In this document: positions 15,295 to 23,094 of the stretch, piece by piece
Layout: every line of letters begins with the position of its first letter
Numbering within the stretch: the first letter of the stretch is position 1
Assembly (NCBI GenBank): GCA_017414965.1
Contig: JAFQJL010000019.1
Coordinates: forward strand, 1 to 64,000
Origin: Clostridia bacterium
GTDB taxonomy: Bacteria; Bacillota; Clostridia; Oscillospirales; Acutalibacteraceae
Direction of reading: 5' to 3'
Length of the DNA: 64,000 bases
Notes under the pieces: model-generated
What the model was told of the DNA's origin: nothing
Database searches by the model: none
What the model saw: only the letters and a program-made list of their open reading frames with translations
Position numbers and translations under genes: made by a program

Positions 15295-17151
15295 ATGGAT
15301 AATATGGAAAGACGTTGCATGGGTTGTATGAATCCGCTGCCGGAGGACCGTGAGTCTTGCGGCATTTGCGGCTATCCGGCCAAAGGCCAGAATCCCGCCG
15401 GATATCTGCCGGTGGAGACGGCGTTGTCCGACCGTTACGTGTGCGGTCGTGCGTTGAGTGTGACCGGCGATGCCGTGGTATATATGGGCTGGGATAAGGT
15501 CGCCAAGCAGCCGGTGTATATCCGCGAATATCTGCCGACCACCATCTGCAAACGCACCGAGATCAACGCGCTGGAGCCGAACGAGGGTATGGAAATGACC
15601 TACGAGGGTCTGCGTCAGTCGTTCTTGCAGCACGCGCGTTTGCTGGCGCGCAATCGCGAGCTGGCGGTGTTGGCACCTACCTATGATATTTTTGAGCAGA
15701 ACGGTACGGCGTACACGGTGAGCGAGTATTCCACCGGCATTACCCTCCGCAATTACGTAAAGAAATGCGGCGGCAAGCTTTCCTGGATGGAAGCACGCAA
15801 GCTGTTCTTGCCGTTCTTGACGGCGGTGGCGGCTTGCCACGCGGCCGGCATCTATCACTATGCGATCAGTCCGGATACGGTGATCATCGGCAGCGACGGC
15901 AAACTGCACCTCAATGCGTTTGCGTTGCCGGAGGCGCGTTCGGCCGGCTCGAGATTGGCGGCGCAGCTGGTAACCGGCTTTGCCGCGCCGGAGCAGTATA
16001 TGGCCAACGGCCATCTGAGTCAAGCGACCGACGTCTACGGCTTGGGCGCGACGCTGTTCTGGATGCTGTCGGGCGTGACGCCGCCGAACGGCGAAACGCG
16101 CGATCCGGACGGTCAGGATCTGATGATGTCCGAGGACGTGGTCAACGCGTTGCCCGACGACGTGACTGCGGCGTTGGTCAACTCGCTTTTGCCGGCATCG
16201 GCCGACCGTTTTGAGTCGGTGGAGAGCTTGCGTGACGCCTTGGGCGGCGTGGCGCAGGTTGAGTCGTACGAAGCCGAGCCGACCGTTGTCAAGGACGAAA
16301 ATTATCTGCCGAAGAAGTTCCGTTGGATCTTTGGCGGTGTGATCGCGGCGTTGGTGATCGCGCTGGTGCTGTCGCTGTTGTTTGGCGGCACGGGTGGCGC
16401 GCCGTCGGAGGATCCCTCCACCACCAGTTCGACCAGCAAGACGCTGCCGAGTATGACGACGACCGCTTCCACGTCGGCTAATGCCAACAGCAAAGAGGTG
16501 CCGGATCTGATGGGCAAGGACCTCTGGACGCTGGAGGAGAAGGATTACAAGTATTTCAATCTCGAGCTCAACTCGATGGTGTTCAATGAGAAACCGGCCG
16601 GCACGATCATCGATCAGCAGCCGAAGGCGACGGATAAGGCTGCCGAGGGCACCATGATCCAAGTGATCATCAGCGCCGGTCCGCAGACCAAGAAAGTGCC
16701 GGATGTCAAGGGTTGGGATAAGGAGATCGCCCAGAAGTATCTGGAAGCGATGGGCTTCAAGATCGAGATTATGGAGATCGCGGTGTCCGAGTACGAGGCC
16801 GGCAAGGTCGACGGCGTGTCGCCGGAGATCGGCGTGACGGCGGAGCACGGCGACAAGCTGACGCTGCGCGTCAGCACGGTGGAGAAGCCGAACAAGACGG
16901 AAGTGATGTTGCCGGATGTCAGCAACATTCCGGCGGAATTTGCCGGACAGATCCTGCGCTCGCTCGGTCTCACGGTCAGCACGGAGGAAGTGCTGACGAC
17001 CGATGCTGCCCAGCAGGGCTTGGTGGAGTCGGTCAAAGATCGGATGACCGGTGCGATGGTGGCGCAGGGCGACGAGGTCGTGTTGCGCGTGTATTCCATC
17101 ACGGCCGGCGCGCCGGTTGATGGCGGCGAGCCCGCCCCGCAGGGGGAATAA
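15295..17151 (+). CDS. PASTA-domain membrane pseudokinase with N-terminal zinc ribbon
   Basis: 618 residues. Zinc ribbon Cys8, Cys11, Cys22, Cys25; kinase fold about 45-320; one membrane helix about 343-365; Ser/Thr-rich linker; three PASTA repeats (about 401-462, 465-528, 536-602) outside the cell. The kinase core is damaged: the Lys of VAIK is Arg77 (VYIREYLP), HRD is His188-Tyr-Ala190, the catalytic-loop Asn is Thr195 (SPDTV), and DFG reads AFA (208-210). The APE motif is kept. PASTA kinases sense muropeptides or lipid II; this one probably signals as a scaffold. AAGGAGG favours ATG 15295 over TTG 15286. It follows the replication pair after 16 bp. Confidence 0.85.
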   Translation: MDNMERRCMGCMNPLPEDRESCGICGYPAKGQNPAGYLPVETALSDRYVCGRALSVTGDAVVYMGWDKVAKQPVYIREYLPTTICKRTEINALEPNEGMEMTYEGLRQSFLQHARLLARNRELAVLAPTYDIFEQNGTAYTVSEYSTGITLRNYVKKCGGKLSWMEARKLFLPFLTAVAACHAAGIYHYAISPDTVIIGSDGKLHLNAFALPEARSAGSRLAAQLVTGFAAPEQYMANGHLSQATDVYGLGATLFWMLSGVTPPNGETRDPDGQDLMMSEDVVNALPDDVTAALVNSLLPASADRFESVESLRDALGGVAQVESYEAEPTVVKDENYLPKKFRWIFGGVIAALVIALVLSLLFGGTGGAPSEDPSTTSSTSKTLPSMTTTASTSANANSKEVPDLMGKDLWTLEEKDYKYFNLELNSMVFNEKPAGTIIDQQPKATDKAAEGTMIQVIISAGPQTKKVPDVKGWDKEIAQKYLEAMGFKIEIMEIAVSEYEAGKVDGVSPEIGVTAEHGDKLTLRVSTVEKPNKTEVMLPDVSNIPAEFAGQILRSLGLTVSTEEVLTTDAAQQGLVESVKDRMTGAMVAQGDEVVLRVYSITAGAPVDGGEPAPQGE

Positions 17152-17154
17152 TCG

Positions 17155-18012
17155 GTGGCGGCGCAGATAACGGTTGAGGAATTAAAGCGAATGGATCGGC
17201 GCTTGGCGCTGACGGTGTTTGGAAAATCCGTTTTGGCCATCGTGTTTGCGGTGATGTGCTACTTGGGACTGGGTATGCTTTCCGGCATCGGTCAGCAGGT
17301 GACGGGTTATCGGTGTTATTCCGAGCCGGTAACCGGCTCCACCATCGAAAAATTCTTCGATACCGCCTTCGATCGATACGACGAGTACGATGCCGAGGGT
17401 AAACTGACGGCCAGCTATGTCTACGATTACGACGCGCACACGTTTGTCTATTCGGAAGCGCTGACCGCTAAGGTGCAGGAATCGTGCCCGGCGCTGGATC
17501 TGGAGGCGCTGGCAAAAGAAGTACCGGCTCATTTGCAGATGCAGGTGGTGTACACCCCAAATCCGCTGGTGGAAACGCTGGTAGAAGTGGTAGCGCAGGT
17601 GCTACTACTGTTACTGCTGATCGTGTTGGTGTACGATCCAATGTGGCATCGGGGCGACCACGATCGCAACAAGGTCCAGTTTGGGCATATGCAGGCCGAT
17701 CTGCGCCGTGGATGGCGCGTCGGACTGGCGGCGTCGATTCCGTCGGCGTTGGTGGTATTGGGCTTGTTTGTCAGCAAACTGACCGGTTTGATGCCGCGGT
17801 ATATCTTCTTTTATCGCGTGCTGACTATGCCGTTTGCGCCGATCAACAACCTGCTGACCGGCGGTATGAAGTGGACGGCGCAGGTATCCGGCTGGTTTTT
17901 GTTGGTAGCGGTGCTTTGCTGGGCGGTGTTGCCGGTGACGGCGGCGGTCGGCTATGTGCTGGGGTACAAGCGTATATCCTTGACCGAGCGCTTGGTTTAT
18001 AAAAAGAAATAA
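17155..18012 (+). CDS. Uncharacterised membrane protein
   Basis: 285 residues, not recognised. A basic N terminus is followed by a membrane helix near 20-45, then an outside or soluble segment of about 100 residues with many acidic and aromatic residues, then three or more helices (about 140-165, 190-215, 235-275). GTG 17155 comes 3 bp after the pseudokinase stop, with CAGGGGG upstream, so the two are probably translated together and may work together. cwlD follows. No catalytic motif is seen. Confidence 0.75.
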   Translation: MAAQITVEELKRMDRRLALTVFGKSVLAIVFAVMCYLGLGMLSGIGQQVTGYRCYSEPVTGSTIEKFFDTAFDRYDEYDAEGKLTASYVYDYDAHTFVYSEALTAKVQESCPALDLEALAKEVPAHLQMQVVYTPNPLVETLVEVVAQVLLLLLLIVLVYDPMWHRGDHDRNKVQFGHMQADLRRGWRVGLAASIPSALVVLGLFVSKLTGLMPRYIFFYRVLTMPFAPINNLLTGGMKWTAQVSGWFLLVAVLCWAVLPVTAAVGYVLGYKRISLTERLVYKKK

Positions 18013-18035
18013 ATCCCCGTATCCGTTCATATACT
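18009..18035 (+). promoter_or_regulatory. SigE-type sporulation promoter of cwlD
   Basis: ATAAAT (18009-18014), 13 bp, CATATACT (18028-18035), close to the SigE -10 consensus CATACAMT. The first element overlaps the upstream stop codon. Confidence 0.65.
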
Positions 18036-18053
18036 CTTGCAGAGGTGAGAGGG

Positions 18054-18737
18054 ATGAACAAAAAGGGGATACTGTTGACGGTGTTCGTTACCGCGGCGGC
18101 ACTGTTGTTTTCGGCCATGGCAGAGCAACTGTATCGGCGCGTGGAAACGGTGGCAGTGCCGGCGCCGGTCGTCTTGATCGATGCCGGACACGGCGGATTT
18201 GACGGCGGTGCAGTCGCATCGGACGGCACGGTCGAAAAGGATATCAATTTAGCGATGGCCACCGAGTTGTCGGTGGTCCTTCGTCTATGGGGCTATCGCG
18301 TGGAGATGACGCGGGATAGCGATGCGGCGTTGTGTGAGGACGAATCGCTGACCATTCGGGAGAAAAAACGCGCCGATATGGCCAAGCGACTGGAGTTATA
18401 CGATCGCGCTTCGGCGGTGATCAGTATCCATCAGAATCATTTTCCGGACGCCTCTTGTCGTGGTACGCAGGTGTTGTATGCGCCCAACGGCGCCGAGAGT
18501 CGCGCGCTGGGCGAGCACGTGCGTTCTTCGATTCTGGCGCGTATGCAGCCGGACAACAATCGCGAACTGAAAGCCTCTACACGCGAGGTTATGCTGCTTT
18601 ATCGCACCACCGCACCGGCGGTGCTGGTGGAATGCGGATTTTTGAGCAATCCCGCCGAGCTAACGGCGATGAAAACCACGAAATATCGGCGGCAAATGGC
18701 GCTGGCGATCGTGGATGGACTGTTGAAATTTGTATGA
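18054..18737 (+). CDS. cwlD: N-acetylmuramoyl-L-alanine amidase, CwlD type
   Basis: 227 residues: N-terminal signal/anchor helix (about 5-25) and an Amidase_3 domain. The zinc ligands are visible: DAGHGG, the Glu in TVEKDIN, and SIHQNHF; the catalytic Glu is in VLVECGFLSN. CwlD removes the peptide side chain from muramic acid so that muramic-delta-lactam can form in spore cortex. Its single membrane anchor, length and the SigE-type promoter support CwlD over vegetative amidases. ATG 18054, after AGAGGTGA, is preferred to GTG 18045. radA follows closely. Confidence 0.85.
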   Translation: MNKKGILLTVFVTAAALLFSAMAEQLYRRVETVAVPAPVVLIDAGHGGFDGGAVASDGTVEKDINLAMATELSVVLRLWGYRVEMTRDSDAALCEDESLTIREKKRADMAKRLELYDRASAVISIHQNHFPDASCRGTQVLYAPNGAESRALGEHVRSSILARMQPDNNRELKASTREVMLLYRTTAPAVLVECGFLSNPAELTAMKTTKYRRQMALAIVDGLLKFV

Positions 18738-18749
18738 GGAGTGGATCGG

Positions 18750-20120
18750 ATGGCATCCAAAGCAAAATCGGCCAAAACCGTGTTTGTTTGCACGGAATGC
18801 GGTGCGCAAAGTGCTCGCTGGAGTGGACAGTGCAGCGCTTGCGGCGCGTGGAATACCATCACCGAGGAATTGGTGTCTGCACCGGCGGTCAGCCACGCGG
18901 CGCCGTCGGTGGTGCGAAGCTCGGCGCCGCAAGGTTTGGACGATATCTCCGCCGAGGAAAAGGCGCGCATCACCACCGGTATGAAGGAACTGGATCGAGT
19001 GCTGGGTGGCGGTATCGTGCGCGGTGGCGTGATGCTGATCGGCGGTATGCCGGGCATCGGCAAATCCACGCTGTTGCTGCAAATCTGCGCACATTTGGGG
19101 CGGAGCTTGCGGGTGCTGTATGTGTCCGGTGAGGAATCGGCGCGGCAGATCAAGCTGCGCGCCGATCGGCTTGGCGTGCACGGCGACAGCCTGAAACTGC
19201 TGTGCGAAAACGATCTCGGCACGGTGTTGTCGTGGATGCAGACCGAGAAACCGGACGTGGCGATCATCGATTCTATCCAGACAATGAATATGGCGGAGTT
19301 GGACTCCGCTTCCGGCAGCCTGACGCAGGTGCGCGAGTGCACCGCCGCGATCACGCGGGTGGCCAAGGCGCTGGATATTCCGACCTTTGTGGTCGGTCAC
19401 GTGAACAAGGACGGCGCGATCGCCGGTCCGCGGGTGATGGAGCATATTGTCGACTGTGTACTGTATTTTGAGGGCGATCGCCATTCCAATTATCGTATGC
19501 TGCGGTGTATCAAAAACCGCTACGGTGCGACCGACGAGATCGGTATGTTCGAGATGCGCGACAACGGTTTGGCAGAGGTGGAAAACCCCTCCATGACGCT
19601 GCTTTCGGGGCGTCCGACCAACGTGTCGGGCATCTGCGTCGCCTGCACGATGGAGGGGACGCGTCCGCTGTTGGCGGAGGTGCAGGGACTGGTGACCGCC
19701 TCGGCGCTGGCCAATCCCCGTCGTATGACCACCGGTTTTGACAACAACCGTTTGTGGTTGTTGTTGGCGGTATTGGAAAAACGCGCCGGATATTTCTTCT
19801 CCAATTTGGATGCCTACATCAACGTGGTAGGCGGTTTGGATCTGGACGAGCCGGCGGCGGATCTGCCGGTGGCGTTGGCGCTGATGACAGGACTGCGGGA
19901 CAAGCCGGTCGGCGAGGGAATCGCCGCATTCGGCGAGATTGGTCTGGCGGGCGAGCTTCGTGCGGTCAACAACGCCGAGGCGCGTGTGAGCGAAGCGGCG
20001 CGGATGGGCTTTACCACCGTGATCGTACCACACGCTTGCCTGAAACACATTCGTACGCACACCGATATCCGTGTGGTGGGTGTCAAAACCGTCAACGAAG
20101 CGTTTGACGCGATTTTGTGA
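18750..20120 (+). CDS. radA: DNA repair protein RadA/Sms
   Basis: 456 residues. N-terminal zinc finger (CTECGAQSARWSGQCSACGAW), RecA-like ATPase with Walker A GGMPGIGKST (about 98-107), the RadA-specific KNRYG motif (255-259), and a Lon-protease-like C-terminal domain (NVVGGLDLDEPAADLPVALALMTG...). RadA drives branch migration of recombination intermediates. GAGGAG lies upstream of ATG 18750; the in-frame GTG at 18741 overlaps that site and is less likely. It is 12 bp after cwlD and partly overlaps the next gene's leader. Confidence 0.96.
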   Translation: MASKAKSAKTVFVCTECGAQSARWSGQCSACGAWNTITEELVSAPAVSHAAPSVVRSSAPQGLDDISAEEKARITTGMKELDRVLGGGIVRGGVMLIGGMPGIGKSTLLLQICAHLGRSLRVLYVSGEESARQIKLRADRLGVHGDSLKLLCENDLGTVLSWMQTEKPDVAIIDSIQTMNMAELDSASGSLTQVRECTAAITRVAKALDIPTFVVGHVNKDGAIAGPRVMEHIVDCVLYFEGDRHSNYRMLRCIKNRYGATDEIGMFEMRDNGLAEVENPSMTLLSGRPTNVSGICVACTMEGTRPLLAEVQGLVTASALANPRRMTTGFDNNRLWLLLAVLEKRAGYFFSNLDAYINVVGGLDLDEPAADLPVALALMTGLRDKPVGEGIAAFGEIGLAGELRAVNNAEARVSEAARMGFTTVIVPHACLKHIRTHTDIRVVGVKTVNEAFDAIL

Positions 20121-20128
20121 GGATGCGT

Positions 20129-20902
20129 ATGCCAACCAACGTACTTTCCGAGGCGGCGGTGACCGCCTTGCTATCTCGTCCGATGGCGGTGCGCGTGTTT
20201 GAGGAGATCGACTCTACCAACGCCGAAGCCAAGCGGGTGACAACCGCCGGAAACCGCGCGGATACGCTGTTTTTGGCGAATCGGCAGACCGCCGGTCGCG
20301 GTCGACTGGGGCGGTCGTTTTGGTCGCCGGAGCAAGGACTTTATATGACGCTGGCGCTGTACGGCGTGCGGGAATGGTCGGATGCGGTACTGCTCACCAC
20401 CATGACCTCGGCGGCGGTGGTGGATGCCATCGAGGCGCTGACGCCGCTGAAACCGCAGATCAAATGGGTAAACGATATCTATTTAGACGGGCGCAAGGCC
20501 GGCGGTATCTTGACCGAATCGATGACCGATCCGACAAGCGGCGATCTTGTCGGCGTGGTGATTGGCATCGGTCTGAACGTCGGCACGGCGGATTTTCCGC
20601 CGGAGCTTGCGGAAATCGCCACGTCGTTGGCGATCGCACCGGTCACGCGCGAGGCGTTGGCGGCGGCGATCGTCGATCGCGTGTACGGGTATCTGGACGA
20701 ATTGCCGAAGCGGACGTTTTTGGCGAGTTATCGCGCGCATTCGTTGGTGCTGGGGCGTTCGATCCGATTGTTTGGCACCGGCGAGGACACGACGGCCACG
20801 GCGTTGTCCATTGACGAGGACGGCGGCTTGGTCGTGCGGATGACCGACGGCACAGAGCGTCATATTCACAGCGGTGAAATTTCGGTGAGAATTGGGGAAT
20901 AA
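20129..20902 (+). CDS. birA: Biotin--[acetyl-CoA-carboxylase] ligase
   Basis: 257 residues, a catalytic-only biotin protein ligase without the N-terminal DNA-binding domain. The biotinyl-AMP motif region is clear: NRQTAGRGRLGRSFWSPEQGLYMTLAL, then KWVNDIYLDGRKAGGILTES and VIGIGLNV. A C-terminal SH3-like segment follows. It attaches biotin to carboxylase carrier domains. Three nearby starts exist; ATG 20129 is placed about 6 bases after GTGAGG and is chosen. It almost overlaps radA (stop at 20120). Confidence 0.93.
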   Translation: MPTNVLSEAAVTALLSRPMAVRVFEEIDSTNAEAKRVTTAGNRADTLFLANRQTAGRGRLGRSFWSPEQGLYMTLALYGVREWSDAVLLTTMTSAAVVDAIEALTPLKPQIKWVNDIYLDGRKAGGILTESMTDPTSGDLVGVVIGIGLNVGTADFPPELAEIATSLAIAPVTREALAAAIVDRVYGYLDELPKRTFLASYRAHSLVLGRSIRLFGTGEDTTATALSIDEDGGLVVRMTDGTERHIHSGEISVRIGE

Positions 20903-20923
20903 ACTAATATCGGAGGGATTTCT

Positions 20924-22000
20924 GTGGCTTTGTTTGAAACGAAAAACGATCCGATTTTGCAAGAAGATCTGGAAAATATCGTTGCGAGTGACCTGCCATG
21001 GTCGGCGTTTGCCGGCAAACGGGTGCTGGTGACCGGCGCGACCGGTCTGGTCGGCGGCGCGGTCACACGCGCGCTTTGTACCGCTAATCGCGTTCGCGGT
21101 TTGGGTATTCGGTTGGTCTTGCCGGTGCGGAGCGCCGACAAGGCACGTGCGGTGTTCGGCGATCTCATTGAGCGTGAGCAAATCGAGCTGATCGAAGGGG
21201 ATATCTGCCGTCCGTTGCGCGTGGATGGCGCGGTGGATTTCATTTTGCACGCGGCGGCGGTCACCGATTCCAAGTTGATGGTGACCAAGCCGGCGGAGAC
21301 TATTATGACCGCTATTGACGGCACCCGTTCGGTATTGGAACTCGCGCGCGAGAAGCACGTGGAGGGAATGGTGTACCTCTCCTCGATGGAGGCGTACGGC
21401 AAGCCGACCGTCGGTGCCGACAAGGTGCGCGAGACGGATTTGGGGACGATCGATCACCTGACGGTGCGGAGCTGCTATCCGGAGAGCAAACGAATGGCGG
21501 AATGCCTGTGCGCTTGCTACCACGCGGAGTACGGCGTGCCGGTCAAGATCGCGCGGTTGGCGCAGACCTTCGGTGCCGGCATTTCGCCCACCGAAAACCG
21601 CGTGTTCGCGCAGTTTGCGCGGAGCTTGATCAACGGCACGGACATCGTACTGCACACCGCCGGTGATTCGTGGGGCAACTACTGCTACACCGCCGAATGC
21701 GTGTCGGCGCTCTTGTTTTTGATGATCAACGGACAAAGCGGCGAGGCCTACAACGTGGTCAACGAGGCGGCCAATCTCCGCATTCGCGAGATGGCCGAGC
21801 TGGTCGCCGGTATGAGCGACGGCGCCATCCGCGTGGTGTTTGATATTCCGGAGGACGCGCTCCAATACGGCTACGCGCCGAGCGTGGAACTGCATCTGTC
21901 GGGCGAGAAGCTCGCGGCGCTCGGTTGGACGGCGCAGATCGGGCTTCGGGAGATGTACCGCCGCCTGATCGCCAGTATGCAAGCCACGGGTAACGTATAA
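20924..22000 (+). CDS. NAD-dependent epimerase/dehydratase (extended SDR)
   Basis: 358 residues. N-terminal NAD-binding TGATGLVGG (about residues 40-47), SSMEAYG and the catalytic YPESK (YxxxK) place it in the extended short-chain dehydrogenase family with nucleotide-sugar epimerases and 4,6-dehydratases. GTG 20924 follows CGGAGGG. No other sugar genes are adjacent, so the substrate cannot be assigned. It ends the cwlD-radA-birA run and is followed by a strong shared terminator. Confidence 0.85.
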   Translation: MALFETKNDPILQEDLENIVASDLPWSAFAGKRVLVTGATGLVGGAVTRALCTANRVRGLGIRLVLPVRSADKARAVFGDLIEREQIELIEGDICRPLRVDGAVDFILHAAAVTDSKLMVTKPAETIMTAIDGTRSVLELAREKHVEGMVYLSSMEAYGKPTVGADKVRETDLGTIDHLTVRSCYPESKRMAECLCACYHAEYGVPVKIARLAQTFGAGISPTENRVFAQFARSLINGTDIVLHTAGDSWGNYCYTAECVSALLFLMINGQSGEAYNVVNEAANLRIREMAELVAGMSDGAIRVVFDIPEDALQYGYAPSVELHLSGEKLAALGWTAQIGLREMYRRLIASMQATGNV

Positions 22001-22002
22001 AT

Positions 22003-22040
22003 AAAAAACTCCTGCAACCAAGTGGTTGCAGGAGTTTTTT
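22003..22040. terminator. Bidirectional terminator
   Basis: AAAAAACTCCTGCAACCA / TGGTTGCAGGAGTTTTTT stem between the convergent epimerase and AbrB-like genes, with T-runs on both strands. Confidence 0.95.
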
Positions 22041-22044
22041 GATT

Positions 22045-22290
22045 TTATTCGGCTTTTTTGATTTCCAGCAGACAATCCTCGCAGATCTGCCGACCGAGTG
22101 CGGTGCGGACGTTGTTGGTGCTGCCGCAGAACACGCAACTGGCGTGGAACTTGCAAAGCATAATTTTATCGCCTTCGGTGTGGAATTCAATGCGGTCGCC
22201 CGGTTCTAAACCGCAACGCTCTCGCATTTCCTTGGGGACGACCACGCGTCCGAGTTCATCGATGGTACGGCTTGTACCGATCTTTTTCAT
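22045..22290 (-). CDS. AbrB/SpoVT-type transition regulator with zinc-ribbon tail
   Basis: 81 residues. The N-terminal half (MKKIGTSRTIDELGRVVVPKEMRERCGLEPGDRIEF) is a swapped-hairpin AbrB DNA-binding domain. The C-terminal half has CVFCGSTNNV...ICEDC, a four-cysteine zinc ribbon common in clostridial AbrB homologues but absent in B. subtilis AbrB. ATG 22290 follows AGAGGTGAG; an upstream in-frame start adds unconserved residues. It probably represses transition-phase genes. It is divergent from mazF, and its fold is that of MazE-type antitoxins. Confidence 0.88.
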   Translation of the reverse strand: MKKIGTSRTIDELGRVVVPKEMRERCGLEPGDRIEFHTEGDKIMLCKFHASCVFCGSTNNVRTALGRQICEDCLLEIKKAE

Positions 22291-22329
22291 AGCAGATCTC
22301 ACCTCTTTCTGTCGCAAATTACTGAAATT

Positions 22330-22358
22330 AGTCTAAAAGAAAATCGCCCGAAAGTCAA
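22330..22358 (-). promoter_or_regulatory. Promoter of the AbrB-like gene
   Basis: Minus-strand TTGACT (22353-22358), 17 bp, TAGACT (22330-22335). Confidence 0.7.
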
Positions 22359-22408
22359 ACCTTTTTGGTAAAAATTGGATGTGAAGAAATTGCACCTCTC
22401 CGCCCGCC

Positions 22409-22437
22409 TGAACATTCTTCAATTTCCGACATATAAT
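22409..22437 (+). promoter_or_regulatory. Candidate mazF promoter
   Basis: TATAAT (22432-22437) with a weak TGAACA (22409-22414) 17 bp upstream. The following 85 bases hold no antitoxin frame; the only ATG opens 13 codons. Confidence 0.5.
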
Positions 22438-22523
22438 AAAAACGGATGGACAAGATTAAAAGTCCAAAATCGAGGACACACTACTAGTGCCGGTAATTTT
22501 GACAAAACAAAAGGGTGGTTACA

Positions 22524-22889
22524 TTGACAGTACACAGAGGAGATATTTACTATGCGGATCTCAGTCCGGTCGTCGGCTCGGAGCAGGGCGGCGTGCGGCC
22601 GGTGTTGATCGTACAAAACGACGTGGGCAACCGTTTCAGCCCCACGGTGATTGCCGCGGCGATCACCAGCCAGACCGATAAAGCCAAGCTTCCCACGCAC
22701 ATTCAGGTGCGCTCGGAGGGGAGTGGACTGGCCAAGGATTCCATCGTGCTGCTGGAGCAGATGCGTACATTGGATAAGCGCCGTTTGCGCGAGCATATGG
22801 GGCGCTTGGACGACGACTCGATGCGCCGTGTCAACAGTGCGATCGAGGTCAGTTTGGGGCTTTCCAACAACCGAAACAGTCACACGTGA
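22524..22889 (+). CDS. mazF: MazF/EndoA-type mRNA interferase without adjacent MazE
   Basis: 121 residues. The sequence [30 protein letters not shown] is the MazF/PemK signature, followed by [20 protein letters not shown] and the late [10 protein letters not shown] segment. MazF toxins cut single-stranded mRNA at short motifs. TTG 22524 is chosen since AAGGGTGG lies just upstream and the family starts two or three residues before RGDIYY; GTG 22515 is the alternative. No antitoxin gene lies directly upstream. The closest AbrB-fold protein is the divergent regulator at 22045-22290. Confidence 0.9.
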   Translation: MTVHRGDIYYADLSPVVGSEQGGVRPVLIVQNDVGNRFSPTVIAAAITSQTDKAKLPTHIQVRSEGSGLAKDSIVLLEQMRTLDKRRLREHMGRLDDDSMRRVNSAIEVSLGLSNNRNSHT

Positions 22890-22891
22890 GA

Positions 22892-22920
22892 AAAATCCGC
22901 CCAAACGGGCGGATTTTTTC
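22892..22920 (+). terminator. mazF terminator
   Basis: AAAAATCCGCCC / GGGCGGATTTTT stem with AAAC loop and T-run. Confidence 0.93.
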
Positions 22921-23004
22921 ACATATGCGGAACAATCAAAAGGGATTCTCAGAAAATCTCTTTGGTTTTAGGCAAACTTTTTGTGGTTTTTCTTTGACTT
23001 TCTG

Positions 23005-23033
23005 TTGACTTTCTAAGATATATACAGTATAAT
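23005..23033 (+). promoter_or_regulatory. Promoter of the glycyl radical enzyme operon
   Basis: TTGACT (23005-23010), 17 bp, TATAAT (23028-23033). A second TTGACT (22994-22999) repeats the -35 11 bp upstream. Confidence 0.88.
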
Positions 23034-23094
23034 AAAGATAATTATAGAGTCGTGTACTGTATAGTCCGGAAATTCATGAAGGAGGAACATCCAA

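Noticed and set aside
22438-22523. Hidden mazE antitoxin gene upstream of mazF
   Set aside because: The only ATG frame in this stretch is 13 codons and the other frames are closed.
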